NCBI GenBank assembly: GCA_947488655.1
Contig: CANKZZ010000003.1
Span: 310,001-374,000 of the forward strand
Direction: 5' to 3'
Source: an uncultured Psychroserpens sp.
Lineage (GTDB): Bacteria > Bacteroidota > Bacteroidia > Flavobacteriales > Flavobacteriaceae
DNA length: 64,000 nt
Positions within the stretch are counted from its first letter, which is position 1. Each line of letters opens with the position of its first letter. The notes beneath the pieces are model-generated. The model ran no database searches. It saw only the letters and a list, made by a program, of their open reading frames with translations, and was not told the DNA's origin. This document shows, piece by piece, positions 29,553-38,532 of this stretch. A program made the translations under genes and the position numbers.

Positions 29553-30842
29553 ATGAGAAAAAGTTTAAATAAGGTTATTTGTATTCTTACAATTTTACTG
29601 GCTTTTTCTTGCAATAATGTTAGCAAAAAAGAAACTCATGCGGTCATTCAAAATAAGCCATTAAGTTTATCTGCAAAACAAATTCTAGAAAACCCAAAAT
29701 ATCTGGCAATCTCATATGGAGGTTATAGAAAATCTAATAGAGATATACAGCCAACTATTGCAGAGCTTAAAGACGACATGAAAATTCTGTCGGCTATGGG
29801 AATTAAAATTTTAAGAACCTATAATGTACATTTAGATCAGGCATCAAATATATTAAAAGCTATAGATGAGCTAAAAAGGGAAGACCCAAATTTTGAGATG
29901 TATGTCATGTTGGGTATCTGGATTGATTGTAAAAACGCATTTAATTGGGATGGAGAAGGTCCAAATCACGACCTAGAAAGTAAAAGAAATCCTACAGAAG
30001 TTGAAACAGCTGTATCATTAGCTCAACAATATCCAGATATCGTTAAAATCTTGGCAGTTGGTAATGAAGCAATGGTAAGATGGGCAACTGCTTATTACGT
30101 GCAGCCTAAGGTTATTTTAAAATGGGTGAATTATTTACAAGAGCTCAAAACGTCAGGGAAATTATCAAATAATTTATGGATAACATGTTCAGATGATTAT
30201 GCATCTTGGGGAGGAGGAGATCCAAGTTATAAAGGCAACGATTTAGAAAAAATTATAAAGGCGGTAGATTATGTGTCTACTCATACCTATCCATACCACA
30301 ACTCACATTATAATCCAGAATTTTGGACCATTCCAGAAACTGAGCAAAATTTATCAGATTTAGAAAAAGTTGATGCAGCTATGTTGCGAGCTTTAGAATT
30401 TGCTAAAAAACAATATAGAGATGTGTCTCAATATGTTAAAAGTATAGATTCATCAAAAACTATTCATATAGGAGAGACTGGCTGGGCAACAATTTCCAAC
30501 GGTTATTATGGCAAAGAAGGCTCCAGAGCTACAGATGAGTATAAACAAAATTTTTACTATAAGTATATAAGAGAGTGGACAGCTAACGAAGGTATTGCGT
30601 GTTTCTATTTTGAAGCTTTTGATGAGAAATGGAAAGATTCTCAAAACCCAGAAGGGTCAGAAAACCACTTTGGATTATTTACTATAGATGGAAAAGCAAA
30701 ATACCCGTTATGGGATTTGGTAGACAAAGATGTTTTTAAAGGCTTAACACGCAACGGAAATGCAATATCCAAAACTTATAATGGAGACAAAGAGTCGCTA
30801 TTAAGCGAAGTGCTTGTTCCTAATACAAATTATAAAAGATAA
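29553..30842 (+). CDS. GH17 beta-1,3-glucanase lipoprotein
   Basis: 429 residues with lipobox LAFSC (Cys20). The (beta/alpha)8 barrel has acid/base Glu172 in VGNEAMVRW and nucleophile Glu308 in IGETGWAT, both in the GH17 signature positions. DYVSTHTYPYH is a further conserved strand. GH17 enzymes from marine flavobacteria act on beta-1,3-glucan, often on debranched laminarin. The lipid anchor places it in the periplasm or on the surface. It starts 12 bp after the phosphorylase gene and 4 bp precede the next gene, consistent with one operon. Confidence 0.9.
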   Translation: MRKSLNKVICILTILLAFSCNNVSKKETHAVIQNKPLSLSAKQILENPKYLAISYGGYRKSNRDIQPTIAELKDDMKILSAMGIKILRTYNVHLDQASNILKAIDELKREDPNFEMYVMLGIWIDCKNAFNWDGEGPNHDLESKRNPTEVETAVSLAQQYPDIVKILAVGNEAMVRWATAYYVQPKVILKWVNYLQELKTSGKLSNNLWITCSDDYASWGGGDPSYKGNDLEKIIKAVDYVSTHTYPYHNSHYNPEFWTIPETEQNLSDLEKVDAAMLRALEFAKKQYRDVSQYVKSIDSSKTIHIGETGWATISNGYYGKEGSRATDEYKQNFYYKYIREWTANEGIACFYFEAFDEKWKDSQNPEGSENHFGLFTIDGKAKYPLWDLVDKDVFKGLTRNGNAISKTYNGDKESLLSEVLVPNTNYKR

Positions 30843-30845
30843 AAA

Positions 30846-31889
30846 ATGTTTAATACGAACACATTAATGATAATGCTACGACTATTTTCTATAGTTTCAG
30901 TAATGGCTTTGTTAAGTTGCGAAAATACGTTGAAAACGAATCAAGTAGAGAAGACTAGTCGTACCTTAATTATAGAGAATAAACCTTATATCATTAAAGG
31001 GATATGCTATCATCCTGTTCCTAAAGGCAGTCCAAATAAAAGAAGTTTTGAAACCCTAACCCAAGATTTAGGGTTAATGACAGAAGCTGGTATTAATACT
31101 ATAAGAGTATATGAACCAATTGATGACATAAATGTTTTAGATGAATTTAGCCGAGCTGGAATCAAAGTAATTATTGGATTTGGATACAATCAAGATGGAA
31201 AATTCGATATAAAATCTGGGACATTTATAGACTATGTAAATAAGTATAAAACACACAATGCCATTTTAATGTGGGAATTAGGTAATGAATATAATTACCA
31301 TCCTCTATGGTTTGATGGAGATATTAAAAATTGGTATTCAGCTATGAACGATGCAGCAGGATTAATTCATGCTAATGACCCAAAGCATCCAACCACAACT
31401 GCACATGGAGATTTACCAGATGCATTAGCACTTTCTATGAGTCCAAATATTGATGTTTGGGGAATGAATGTATATAGATGGGATAATCCAGAAACGATCT
31501 TTGAGGAGTGGGCATCCGTGAGTACAAAGCCAATGTATTTATCAGAGACAGGAGGCGACAGTTATATGAAGATTTCTAAAGCAGGCTATAAGCAGGGAGA
31601 AAATCAAAAAGCACAATCAGATGCAGCAAAAAACATCTTAAATAAAGTTTTTGATAATCAAGATATCTGCTCGGGAGTCACCCTCTTCTCATTTACAGAT
31701 GGTTGGTGGAAAGCTGGCAATAATGATACACAAGATATTGGTGGTTTTGCACCAAATAGTACAGGTATACCATACGATGGCGCGCCAAATGAAGAATATT
31801 GGGGTATTGTTGATATTGAAAGAAATAAAAAGCAAGTATTTTCAGTAGTAAAAGAAAAATATTTAAGCGTTAGTAATACAAAAAAATAA
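30846..31889 (+). CDS. Clan GH-A glycosidase lipoprotein, family unassigned
   Basis: 347 residues with lipobox MALLSC (Cys25 from the first ATG; later in-frame ATGs at 30867 and 30873 are also possible). A (beta/alpha)8 barrel is suggested by IKGICYHPVPKGS, INTIRVYEP, a WELGNE acid/base motif (Glu148) and a YLSETGGDS nucleophile motif (Glu234). These are clan GH-A positions. The sequence resembles GH2 catalytic barrels, GH5 or GH72 but lacks the extra domains of GH2. Context implies action on a beta-glucan. Family cannot be fixed by eye. Confidence 0.75.
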   Translation: MFNTNTLMIMLRLFSIVSVMALLSCENTLKTNQVEKTSRTLIIENKPYIIKGICYHPVPKGSPNKRSFETLTQDLGLMTEAGINTIRVYEPIDDINVLDEFSRAGIKVIIGFGYNQDGKFDIKSGTFIDYVNKYKTHNAILMWELGNEYNYHPLWFDGDIKNWYSAMNDAAGLIHANDPKHPTTTAHGDLPDALALSMSPNIDVWGMNVYRWDNPETIFEEWASVSTKPMYLSETGGDSYMKISKAGYKQGENQKAQSDAAKNILNKVFDNQDICSGVTLFSFTDGWWKAGNNDTQDIGGFAPNSTGIPYDGAPNEEYWGIVDIERNKKQVFSVVKEKYLSVSNTKK

Positions 31890-31894
31890 GGTCA

Positions 31895-33382
31895 ATGAGA
31901 ATAGTAAATTATAGCCTATACTTTATATTAATGGTTGCAGTAATGAGTTGCGCAGACGAGACTCTGCCTTTAGAGGTTTACGAAACTTCTGCGAGCGGTC
32001 ACAAAATGACTAAAATATCAAACTTTCCTAGTGGGGAAATTATAGATACAATTCAAATACTTCCACAACAAACTTTTCAGAAAATCACAGGTATTGGTGG
32101 TTCTTTTACAGAGTCATCTGCATCATTATTAAATAGATTAAGTAAAGAAAATAGAGATAAAATTATAGAAGCGTATTTTGGCGAGTCAGGAGCAAAATAT
32201 TCATTAACAAGAACACACATTGCCTCCTGTGATTTTTCACTTAACAATTACACTTACGCTCCAAATGCAGGAGACAAAGACCTGCTAAATTTTTCAATAG
32301 ACGAAGATAGAGATGATTTAATACCTATGATTAAAGAAGCATTGACAGTCTCTAAAGATGGCTTTAAAATCATTGCATCTCCATGGACAGCTCCACCTTG
32401 GATGAAAGATAACCAAGCGTACGTCGGCGGAAAATTGCTGCCAGAATATTATGAGTCATTTGCATTATATTTTTCTAAATATTTAGATGCTTATAAGGCT
32501 GAAGGTATAGATATTTGGGGATTAACACCAGTTAATGAACCACACGGAAACGGTGATAACTGGGAAAGCATGCATTTTTCTCCTGAAGAAGAAACAGATT
32601 TTGTTCAAAATTATTTAGGACCAAAATTAGAGGCTCAAGGTTACAGAGATACCAATATTCTTGGTTACGATCAAAATAGAGCAGGTATAAAAGAATGGGT
32701 AGACGTAATGTATAAGGATGAGGCGTCCTCTAAGTATTATGATGGTTTAGCTATACATTGGTACGAAAGCACTTATGATTATCTGCCTAAAGAGTTACAA
32801 TATGCACACAATAAGGCTCCTAATAAATATGTAATTGAAACTGAAGGATGTGTAGACTCAGAAATTCCGAAGTGGAAAGATGATGCATGGTATTGGAAAA
32901 AGGAAGCTACAGATTGGGGATGGGATTGGGCAAAACCAGAAAACAAACATTTGCATCCAAAATATGCACCAGTTAATAGATATGCTAGAGATATTATTGG
33001 CTGTCTAAATAATTGGGTTGACGGTTGGGTAGATTGGAATATGGTTTTAGATAAACAAGGTGGGCCAAATTGGTTTAAAAACTGGTGTGTTGCTCCAATT
33101 ATTGTAGATCCAGATGCAGATGAAGTTTATTTTACACCTATTTATTATACCATGGCTCATTTTAGCAAATACATACGACCTAATGCCATAATTATTGGAG
33201 TTAATAAAACAGATAATGATATCATGGTAACAGCAGCTAAAAATCCAGACGGTTCAATTGCTATTGTACTATTTAATGAAGGGCAAACAGCTAAAAATTT
33301 CATCTTAAATATAGGAGAAATTACGCAAAATATTACAATAAGTGCACAGGCAATTCAAACTGTTTTAACGCCTACAAAATAG
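31895..33382 (+). CDS. GH30 beta-1,6-glucanase-like lipoprotein
   Basis: 495 residues with lipobox VAVMSC (Cys19). The GH30 features are the FQKITGIGGSFTESSA N-terminal block, SPWTAPPWMKD, the acid/base Glu215 in TPVNEPHG and the likely nucleophile Glu317 in IETEGC. A C-terminal beta-sandwich follows (GSIAIVLFNEG). GH30 members in laminarin loci remove beta-1,6 side-chain glucose, which makes the chain accessible to GH16 and GH17. It is 5 bp after the preceding gene. Confidence 0.92.
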   Translation: MRIVNYSLYFILMVAVMSCADETLPLEVYETSASGHKMTKISNFPSGEIIDTIQILPQQTFQKITGIGGSFTESSASLLNRLSKENRDKIIEAYFGESGAKYSLTRTHIASCDFSLNNYTYAPNAGDKDLLNFSIDEDRDDLIPMIKEALTVSKDGFKIIASPWTAPPWMKDNQAYVGGKLLPEYYESFALYFSKYLDAYKAEGIDIWGLTPVNEPHGNGDNWESMHFSPEEETDFVQNYLGPKLEAQGYRDTNILGYDQNRAGIKEWVDVMYKDEASSKYYDGLAIHWYESTYDYLPKELQYAHNKAPNKYVIETEGCVDSEIPKWKDDAWYWKKEATDWGWDWAKPENKHLHPKYAPVNRYARDIIGCLNNWVDGWVDWNMVLDKQGGPNWFKNWCVAPIIVDPDADEVYFTPIYYTMAHFSKYIRPNAIIIGVNKTDNDIMVTAAKNPDGSIAIVLFNEGQTAKNFILNIGEITQNITISAQAIQTVLTPTK

Positions 33383-33398
33383 AATTAAATTAAAAACT

Positions 33399-34859
33399 AT
33401 GTCAAACATTACAACTATAACTAAGGTGCCAATGGGGCAAAAAATTGCATTTGGATTTGGTATGCTTGCCAACCAAATGTTTCCTGCTATCATTAGTATT
33501 TTTATTGTAGTTCTCGTGCAAAGTTTGGGATTTCCTGGTTGGATGTGGGGAGTGGTTTCATTAGTACCAAGATTATTTGATGCTATTACAGATCCAATAA
33601 TGGGATATATATCAGATAATACCAGATCACGTTGGGGAAGACGTAGACAGTATGTTTTTCTTGGATCTATAATTATGGGTATATCTTTTATAATAATGTG
33701 GCAGTTATTTAAGGAAAACTCAATGGATTATAATTTTTATTATTTTCTTTTCTGGTCATTAGTATTTTATTTGGGGCTCACAATTTTTAGCGTTCCTTAT
33801 GTAGCTATGGGTTATGAAATGAGTGACGATTTTCATGAACGTACAAATATTATGGCAGTAGCTCAATTTATTGGGCAATGGGCTTGGGTTATAGCACCTT
33901 GGTTTTGGATTTTAATGGATGATAAGGATTGGTTTCCATCCAGTGAAGTAGCAGTTAGGGAACTGGCTATATGGGTTGCAATTGTTTGTATGATTTTAGC
34001 AATGATTCCTGCAATATTTATAAAAAGTAAATCCACTTTAAATGAAGATTATGAGGATGTTACATTTAAAAATATATTAAAAAAATTACGTACAATTTTT
34101 GTAGTTAACTTCAAAGAGGCTTTGAAAATGAAACCTTTTAGAAAATTATGCATTGCAACTTTCCTGGTGTTTAATGCCTTTAATACCGTTGCAGCCTTTA
34201 CTTATTTCATAATTGTATATTATCTATTTGATGGTGTTACAGGACCAGATGGTGCATGGTGGTGGCCAACCCTTTTTGGAAGTATAGGTGCTTTGGTAAC
34301 GTCGTTTTTGGTAATTCCTGCAGTTACTAAAATGTCTAAATCACTAGGTAAAAAGAAAGCCTTTGTAGTATCCCAATCAATTTCAATCGTAGGTTATATT
34401 ATGCTGTGGTTTTTATTTATTCCTGGTAAACCTTATATGTTTTTATTCGCACTACCTTTCTTTTCATTTGGTATTGGTGGATTATTTACTTTGATGATGT
34501 CTATGACTGCAGATGTAATAGATTTAGATGAATTAAATACGGGTAAACGAAGAGAAGGTGTATTCGGAGCAATATATTGGTGGATGGTTAAGTTTGGTTT
34601 TGGAATCGCAGGTGGTCTAACCGGACTCATATTTTCTATCATTGGTTTTGAATCTGGTGCAGCAACACAAACAGAAGAGGCGCTAACTGGATTAAGATTA
34701 TTTTTCTCTGGGCTTCCAATATTTGGAACGCTATTAGCAATTTATGTAATGAGTGATTATGATATTACCGAAGAACGAGCAGGAGAAATAAGAGATGAAT
34801 TAAATAAACGAAAAACTAAAAACATAGAGACAAAACAAGAATTAATTAATGGTAATTAA
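33399..34859 (+). CDS. GPH-type MFS sugar:cation symporter
   Basis: 486 residues with about 12 membrane segments. The GPH-family signature is clear: FDAITDPIMGYISDNTRSRWGRRR in TM2-loop2-3. It should carry mono- or oligosaccharides across the inner membrane with a cation. Placement between glucanases and a cytoplasmic phosphorylase suggests that the substrate is glucose or laminari-oligosaccharides. The gene is 16 bp after GH30 and is the last enzyme/transport gene of the unit. Confidence 0.92.
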   Translation: MSNITTITKVPMGQKIAFGFGMLANQMFPAIISIFIVVLVQSLGFPGWMWGVVSLVPRLFDAITDPIMGYISDNTRSRWGRRRQYVFLGSIIMGISFIIMWQLFKENSMDYNFYYFLFWSLVFYLGLTIFSVPYVAMGYEMSDDFHERTNIMAVAQFIGQWAWVIAPWFWILMDDKDWFPSSEVAVRELAIWVAIVCMILAMIPAIFIKSKSTLNEDYEDVTFKNILKKLRTIFVVNFKEALKMKPFRKLCIATFLVFNAFNTVAAFTYFIIVYYLFDGVTGPDGAWWWPTLFGSIGALVTSFLVIPAVTKMSKSLGKKKAFVVSQSISIVGYIMLWFLFIPGKPYMFLFALPFFSFGIGGLFTLMMSMTADVIDLDELNTGKRREGVFGAIYWWMVKFGFGIAGGLTGLIFSIIGFESGAATQTEEALTGLRLFFSGLPIFGTLLAIYVMSDYDITEERAGEIRDELNKRKTKNIETKQELINGN

Positions 34860-35078
34860 TTTTAGCAGGACTGTTATTTTAAAAACCCAATAAAATTTTA
34901 AAATAATCTGTCTTTACCGTTTTACCTTAAAAATCAGTATAAATAACACGCTTGTATGCTTTTTGTAGTGGTGTTTTTTTTGGGATTTCTAGTTTTCACG
35001 GTTATTTTTACCAATAACATAATTCTAAGTAGTGTTTATTTAGAATACTTTAAAAATTAATTAACAAATATATACATT

Positions 35079-35990
35079 ATGAAAAAAAATTACATTTTTA
35101 TTACATTACTACTTTTAGCATTAGTTCCTGCTACAGCACAAACAACAATAGATTTTGATGCTGCTGCTTTTGCACCTGCAGATCAGGGTGGCTCAGGAGC
35201 AGCCTTTATGAATGTTTTTGATAATCCTAAAAATGGTACAGTTGGTGGTTACCAATTTGGATCTGGATGGGGAATTCCAGATTTAGTTGCAATTTTAGAT
35301 ACAGATGCAGAAACAGTAACTTTAAAACCAAATAGAATTGGTGACCCAGATGCTTATTGGCAAACTGCTGGTGAATTAGAAGGAAATAAAATAATGGATG
35401 CGAATTGTTTTATTCAAAATGATGCATTAGTAGGTACTTCTTTTACGTTCACAGGTAATGTCATCTCTAGCACTATTGATGATTCTAGTTTAAGTATTCC
35501 TTATAATGCAACAGCATTTATTAAAGTTTTTAATGCAGATTTCTCAGCAGTACTTGCAGAGGATACAGCATCATTATCTACAACAGGAGAATTTACATTA
35601 ACTATGGATGCAACTTCGTTTCCTGGAGATTCTCATGTACAATACGGTTTTCAAGTTGTTGGACCTAATTTAAACTCAGATGCATCTTTAGATGCTGCTT
35701 ATGATGCAATTGGAAGTATTGTTATACAACCAGCATCTCTTAGTGTAAATGATGTTACAGCAAATGAATTTTCTGTGTATCCTAATCCAACTAAAAATAA
35801 CTGGTCTGTAAATGCTAACAGTAATATAACAGCAATTACTGTTTATGATGTTTTAGGAAAGCAGGTTATTTCTATGCAAAACGTTGGTGATGTTGTAACC
35901 ATTGATGGTTCAAATTTAATTGGTGGAATGTATTTTGCGAAGATTACTTCTCAAAATGGCAGTAAAACAATAAAGTTGATTAAAAAATAA
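35079..35990 (+). CDS. T9SS-secreted protein of unknown function in the PUL
   Basis: 303 residues with a signal peptide (MKKNYIFITLLLLALVPATAQ). The region of about 22-215 is a beta-rich domain of no family recognised here. The C-terminal 80 residues are a type A sorting domain: SVYPNPTKNNW, VYDVLGKQV, GGMYFAKI and a terminal KLIKK. It is therefore exported by the Por/type IX system and probably surface-attached or released. Position in the locus suggests glucan binding, which is inference only. It follows the symporter by 219 bp and has its own terminator. Confidence 0.85.
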   Translation: MKKNYIFITLLLLALVPATAQTTIDFDAAAFAPADQGGSGAAFMNVFDNPKNGTVGGYQFGSGWGIPDLVAILDTDAETVTLKPNRIGDPDAYWQTAGELEGNKIMDANCFIQNDALVGTSFTFTGNVISSTIDDSSLSIPYNATAFIKVFNADFSAVLAEDTASLSTTGEFTLTMDATSFPGDSHVQYGFQVVGPNLNSDASLDAAYDAIGSIVIQPASLSVNDVTANEFSVYPNPTKNNWSVNANSNITAITVYDVLGKQVISMQNVGDVVTIDGSNLIGGMYFAKITSQNGSKTIKLIKK

Positions 35991-36011
35991 ATCATATTCT
36001 CATACAAATTT

Positions 36012-36049
36012 AAAGGCCACATTTGCTTTTTGCATTGTGGCTTTTTTTT
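36012..36049 (+). terminator. Terminator after the first T9SS protein gene
   Basis: GCCACA (36016-36021) pairs with TGTGGC (36036-36041), extended by flanking A-T pairs and one G-T pair, and is followed by eight T. Confidence 0.75.
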
Positions 36050-36067
36050 ATCTAAATACATAAGGCA

Positions 36068-37330
36068 ATGAAAAAAATAATACAATTATTGATAATTTTA
36101 ACTGTTTCGTTTAATTACGCACAAGTATTTCCAATAGATTTTTCAGAGCCCGAAGACGCTATGAATTGCTTTGATTGTGCATTTGCTCTGACCACAGATA
36201 ATGGTAATGACGTTGGTTCAATCACTGGAGGAGGATTAGATTATGATACAGCTCAACTAAATTTAGTACAAAATTTAGATCTTTCAGATGACAACAATAA
36301 TACCATAACTTTTAGAATTAAACCTATTGAAGATTATGGTACAAGAGTACATCTTTTAAAATTTGAAGGTATTCCAGGTACCGAAACACAATTATCATTT
36401 ACAACTACAGGTACAGATTGGCAAAATATTACTTTAGATTATGGTCCAGGTTTAGGCTCTTACAGTTTACTGGTGTTCTTTCCAGATTTTGAAAGCGCAG
36501 CAATTGGCACGTATTTGGTAGATGATTTTGCTGGAGGTACAAACATAGCACCAGTACCAGAATTAGATACACCATCACCAACACCAAGTACTCCAGATAA
36601 TGAGGTGCTAAGTATTTATGGTGATACAGGAGGATTTACTAATATTTGGGTAAGTGATTACTCATTTGGAGAGGCAACAATTGTAGATACTAATCCTGGA
36701 GCTGCAATTAATAATACATTAAAAATAGATTTTTCTATAGCTGGTTATGGAGAAGGAACAGAGCCAGGAACAATCACAGATGTTTCGGCATATAACTATT
36801 TTCATTTTGATTACTGGTCTAGTGATGCTACACAAATTAGAATGATTTTAATAGAAGAAGATGGTGCTGTACAAGAATATTTTTATGAGTTACCAACACA
36901 ACAGTCTATAGTATTTAACGAATGGACAGGTGTAGATATCCCTTTAACATTTTTTACAAATCAAGGGTTTAGTTTAGATAAATTTTTTCAATATAAATTA
37001 GGTACTTTATCAGATTTGGACACTGGTATAGTGTATTTTGATAATCTTTATTTCTCTGTAAATCCTGCTACGAACTTAAGTGTAAAAGATTTTAATCTTA
37101 ATCAAGTAACCGTCTATCCAAACCCAACCAATAATGTATGGAAGGTTATTACTCAAAACCAAAACATGAGTTCAATTTATATATTTGATGTTTTAGGTAA
37201 AAATGTATTGAGTATGCACCCAAATTCAAATGAAGTTAATATTGACGCTTCTAACTTAAATGAAGGATTATATTTTGCTACTATTAATACTCAAAATGGA
37301 AGTGAAACTATAAAATTAATTAAAAAATAA
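36068..37330 (+). CDS. T9SS-secreted carbohydrate-binding-like protein
   Basis: 420 residues with a signal peptide (MKKIIQLLIILTVSFNYAQ). It has two jelly-roll-like modules, about 20-150 and 180-345. The second opens with VLSIYGDTGG and shares the order HFDYW, then W..IDIPL, then VYFDNLYF with residues 223-372 of the surface protein at 22144. A type A sorting domain (about 350-420, VYPNPTNNVW, FDVLGKNV, terminal KLIKK) ends the protein. No catalytic motif is visible. A secreted glucan-binding protein is the most likely role. Confidence 0.82.
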   Translation: MKKIIQLLIILTVSFNYAQVFPIDFSEPEDAMNCFDCAFALTTDNGNDVGSITGGGLDYDTAQLNLVQNLDLSDDNNNTITFRIKPIEDYGTRVHLLKFEGIPGTETQLSFTTTGTDWQNITLDYGPGLGSYSLLVFFPDFESAAIGTYLVDDFAGGTNIAPVPELDTPSPTPSTPDNEVLSIYGDTGGFTNIWVSDYSFGEATIVDTNPGAAINNTLKIDFSIAGYGEGTEPGTITDVSAYNYFHFDYWSSDATQIRMILIEEDGAVQEYFYELPTQQSIVFNEWTGVDIPLTFFTNQGFSLDKFFQYKLGTLSDLDTGIVYFDNLYFSVNPATNLSVKDFNLNQVTVYPNPTNNVWKVITQNQNMSSIYIFDVLGKNVLSMHPNSNEVNIDASNLNEGLYFATINTQNGSETIKLIKK

Positions 37331-37352
37331 AGCATCCCTTTTTAATCCTAAT

Positions 37353-37388
37353 AAAAGAGTGTATTTTTATAAAAAGTACACTCTTTTT
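37353..37388 (+). terminator. Terminator between the PUL and lacI
   Basis: An 11-bp perfect stem (37353-37363 / 37377-37387) with a 13-nt loop and a T-run inside the right arm. It ends only 14 bp before the lacI ATG, so lacI must be read through it or have an embedded promoter. Confidence 0.85.
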
Positions 37389-37401
37389 ATTAAACATCCA
37401 C

Positions 37402-38406
37402 ATGGTTACATTAAAACATCTAGCAGAACAGTTAAACGTATCAGTTTCAACAGTATCTAAAGCACTACACGATAGTGAAGAGATAAGTCCAGACACAATA
37501 GAGCGTGTAAAAGCACTAGCTAAATTTTTAAACTACAAGCCTAATAGATTAGCGGTAAGTTTAAAAAATAGTAAGACTAATACTATTGGAGTTATTATAC
37601 CTAATATTCTCAATCATTTCTTTGCAAAAGCTTTATTTGCAATTGAGAAAGAAGCTACTAGCCAAGGTTATCAAATAATAACATGTGTATCTAATGAGTT
37701 GCAATCTAAAGAAAACGACAGCTTACAATTGTTATCCAACGGTAGCGTAGATGGCTTCATTATGTCAATTGCCGAAGAAACGCAATTAGCAAATAAGGTA
37801 GACCATATTAATTTAATTCTACGTCAAGATATTCCTGTGGTTTTGTTTGACAGAGTTTCAAATGACATAGATTGTGGCAAAGTAATCATAGACGATTTTG
37901 GTGCTGCTTACGAGGCTACAAAGCATCTCCTTTCCGAAGGTAGAAAAAATATCATTCTACTTACCAATATAGACGAGTTAAGTGTAGGTAAATTAAGAGC
38001 CAATGGGTACTTTAAAGCCATAGAGCAAGATAAAAACTATAATAAAAAACCAAATGTCATTGCCATTAACCGAGGAGATTCTATAGAAGAACGAATTGAA
38101 GCCATGTTTAAAGCCGATAATAACATTGATGGTATCATCTCAATAGATAACACATCTGGTGTAATAGCACTTCAAAAAGCTTTAAAACATAATATCAATG
38201 TACCAAAAGATTTATCTATTATTGGTTTTTCAGATGAAAATGTATTACAATTCACAGATCCCAAATTATCAACCGTTTCACAACATACTCTAGATATTGG
38301 TAAAGCGTCTGTAGAAATGCTAATTAATAAACTACAAAATAAAACCACAGCTAATACTACCCAAACAATTAAAACAAATCTTATTTTAAGAGGTACTACA
38401 AAATAA
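37402..38406 (+). CDS. LacI family transcriptional regulator of the PUL
   Basis: 334 residues. The N-terminal helix-turn-helix (about 2-25, LKHLAEQLNVSVSTVSKAL) and hinge (NYKPNRLAVSLK) are typical of LacI. A periplasmic-binding-protein-like effector domain follows (TIGVIIPNI to SIIGFSDENVL). It probably binds a sugar or sugar phosphate from glucan breakdown and represses or activates the locus. This would be a second, cytoplasmic input besides the membrane regulator at 14547. It is the last gene of the locus. Confidence 0.9.
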   Translation: MVTLKHLAEQLNVSVSTVSKALHDSEEISPDTIERVKALAKFLNYKPNRLAVSLKNSKTNTIGVIIPNILNHFFAKALFAIEKEATSQGYQIITCVSNELQSKENDSLQLLSNGSVDGFIMSIAEETQLANKVDHINLILRQDIPVVLFDRVSNDIDCGKVIIDDFGAAYEATKHLLSEGRKNIILLTNIDELSVGKLRANGYFKAIEQDKNYNKKPNVIAINRGDSIEERIEAMFKADNNIDGIISIDNTSGVIALQKALKHNINVPKDLSIIGFSDENVLQFTDPKLSTVSQHTLDIGKASVEMLINKLQNKTTANTTQTIKTNLILRGTTK

Positions 38407-38532
38407 TTTTACTGCGGAAATGTAACATCAAAATAGCAATTTGTAACTCAAATGCTAAAAGTTATAGTCCAAAAACATTTCAACTTTCAAACTATTCTAA
38501 AATGAGTTATTTTTAAATAAACTCATTATATC

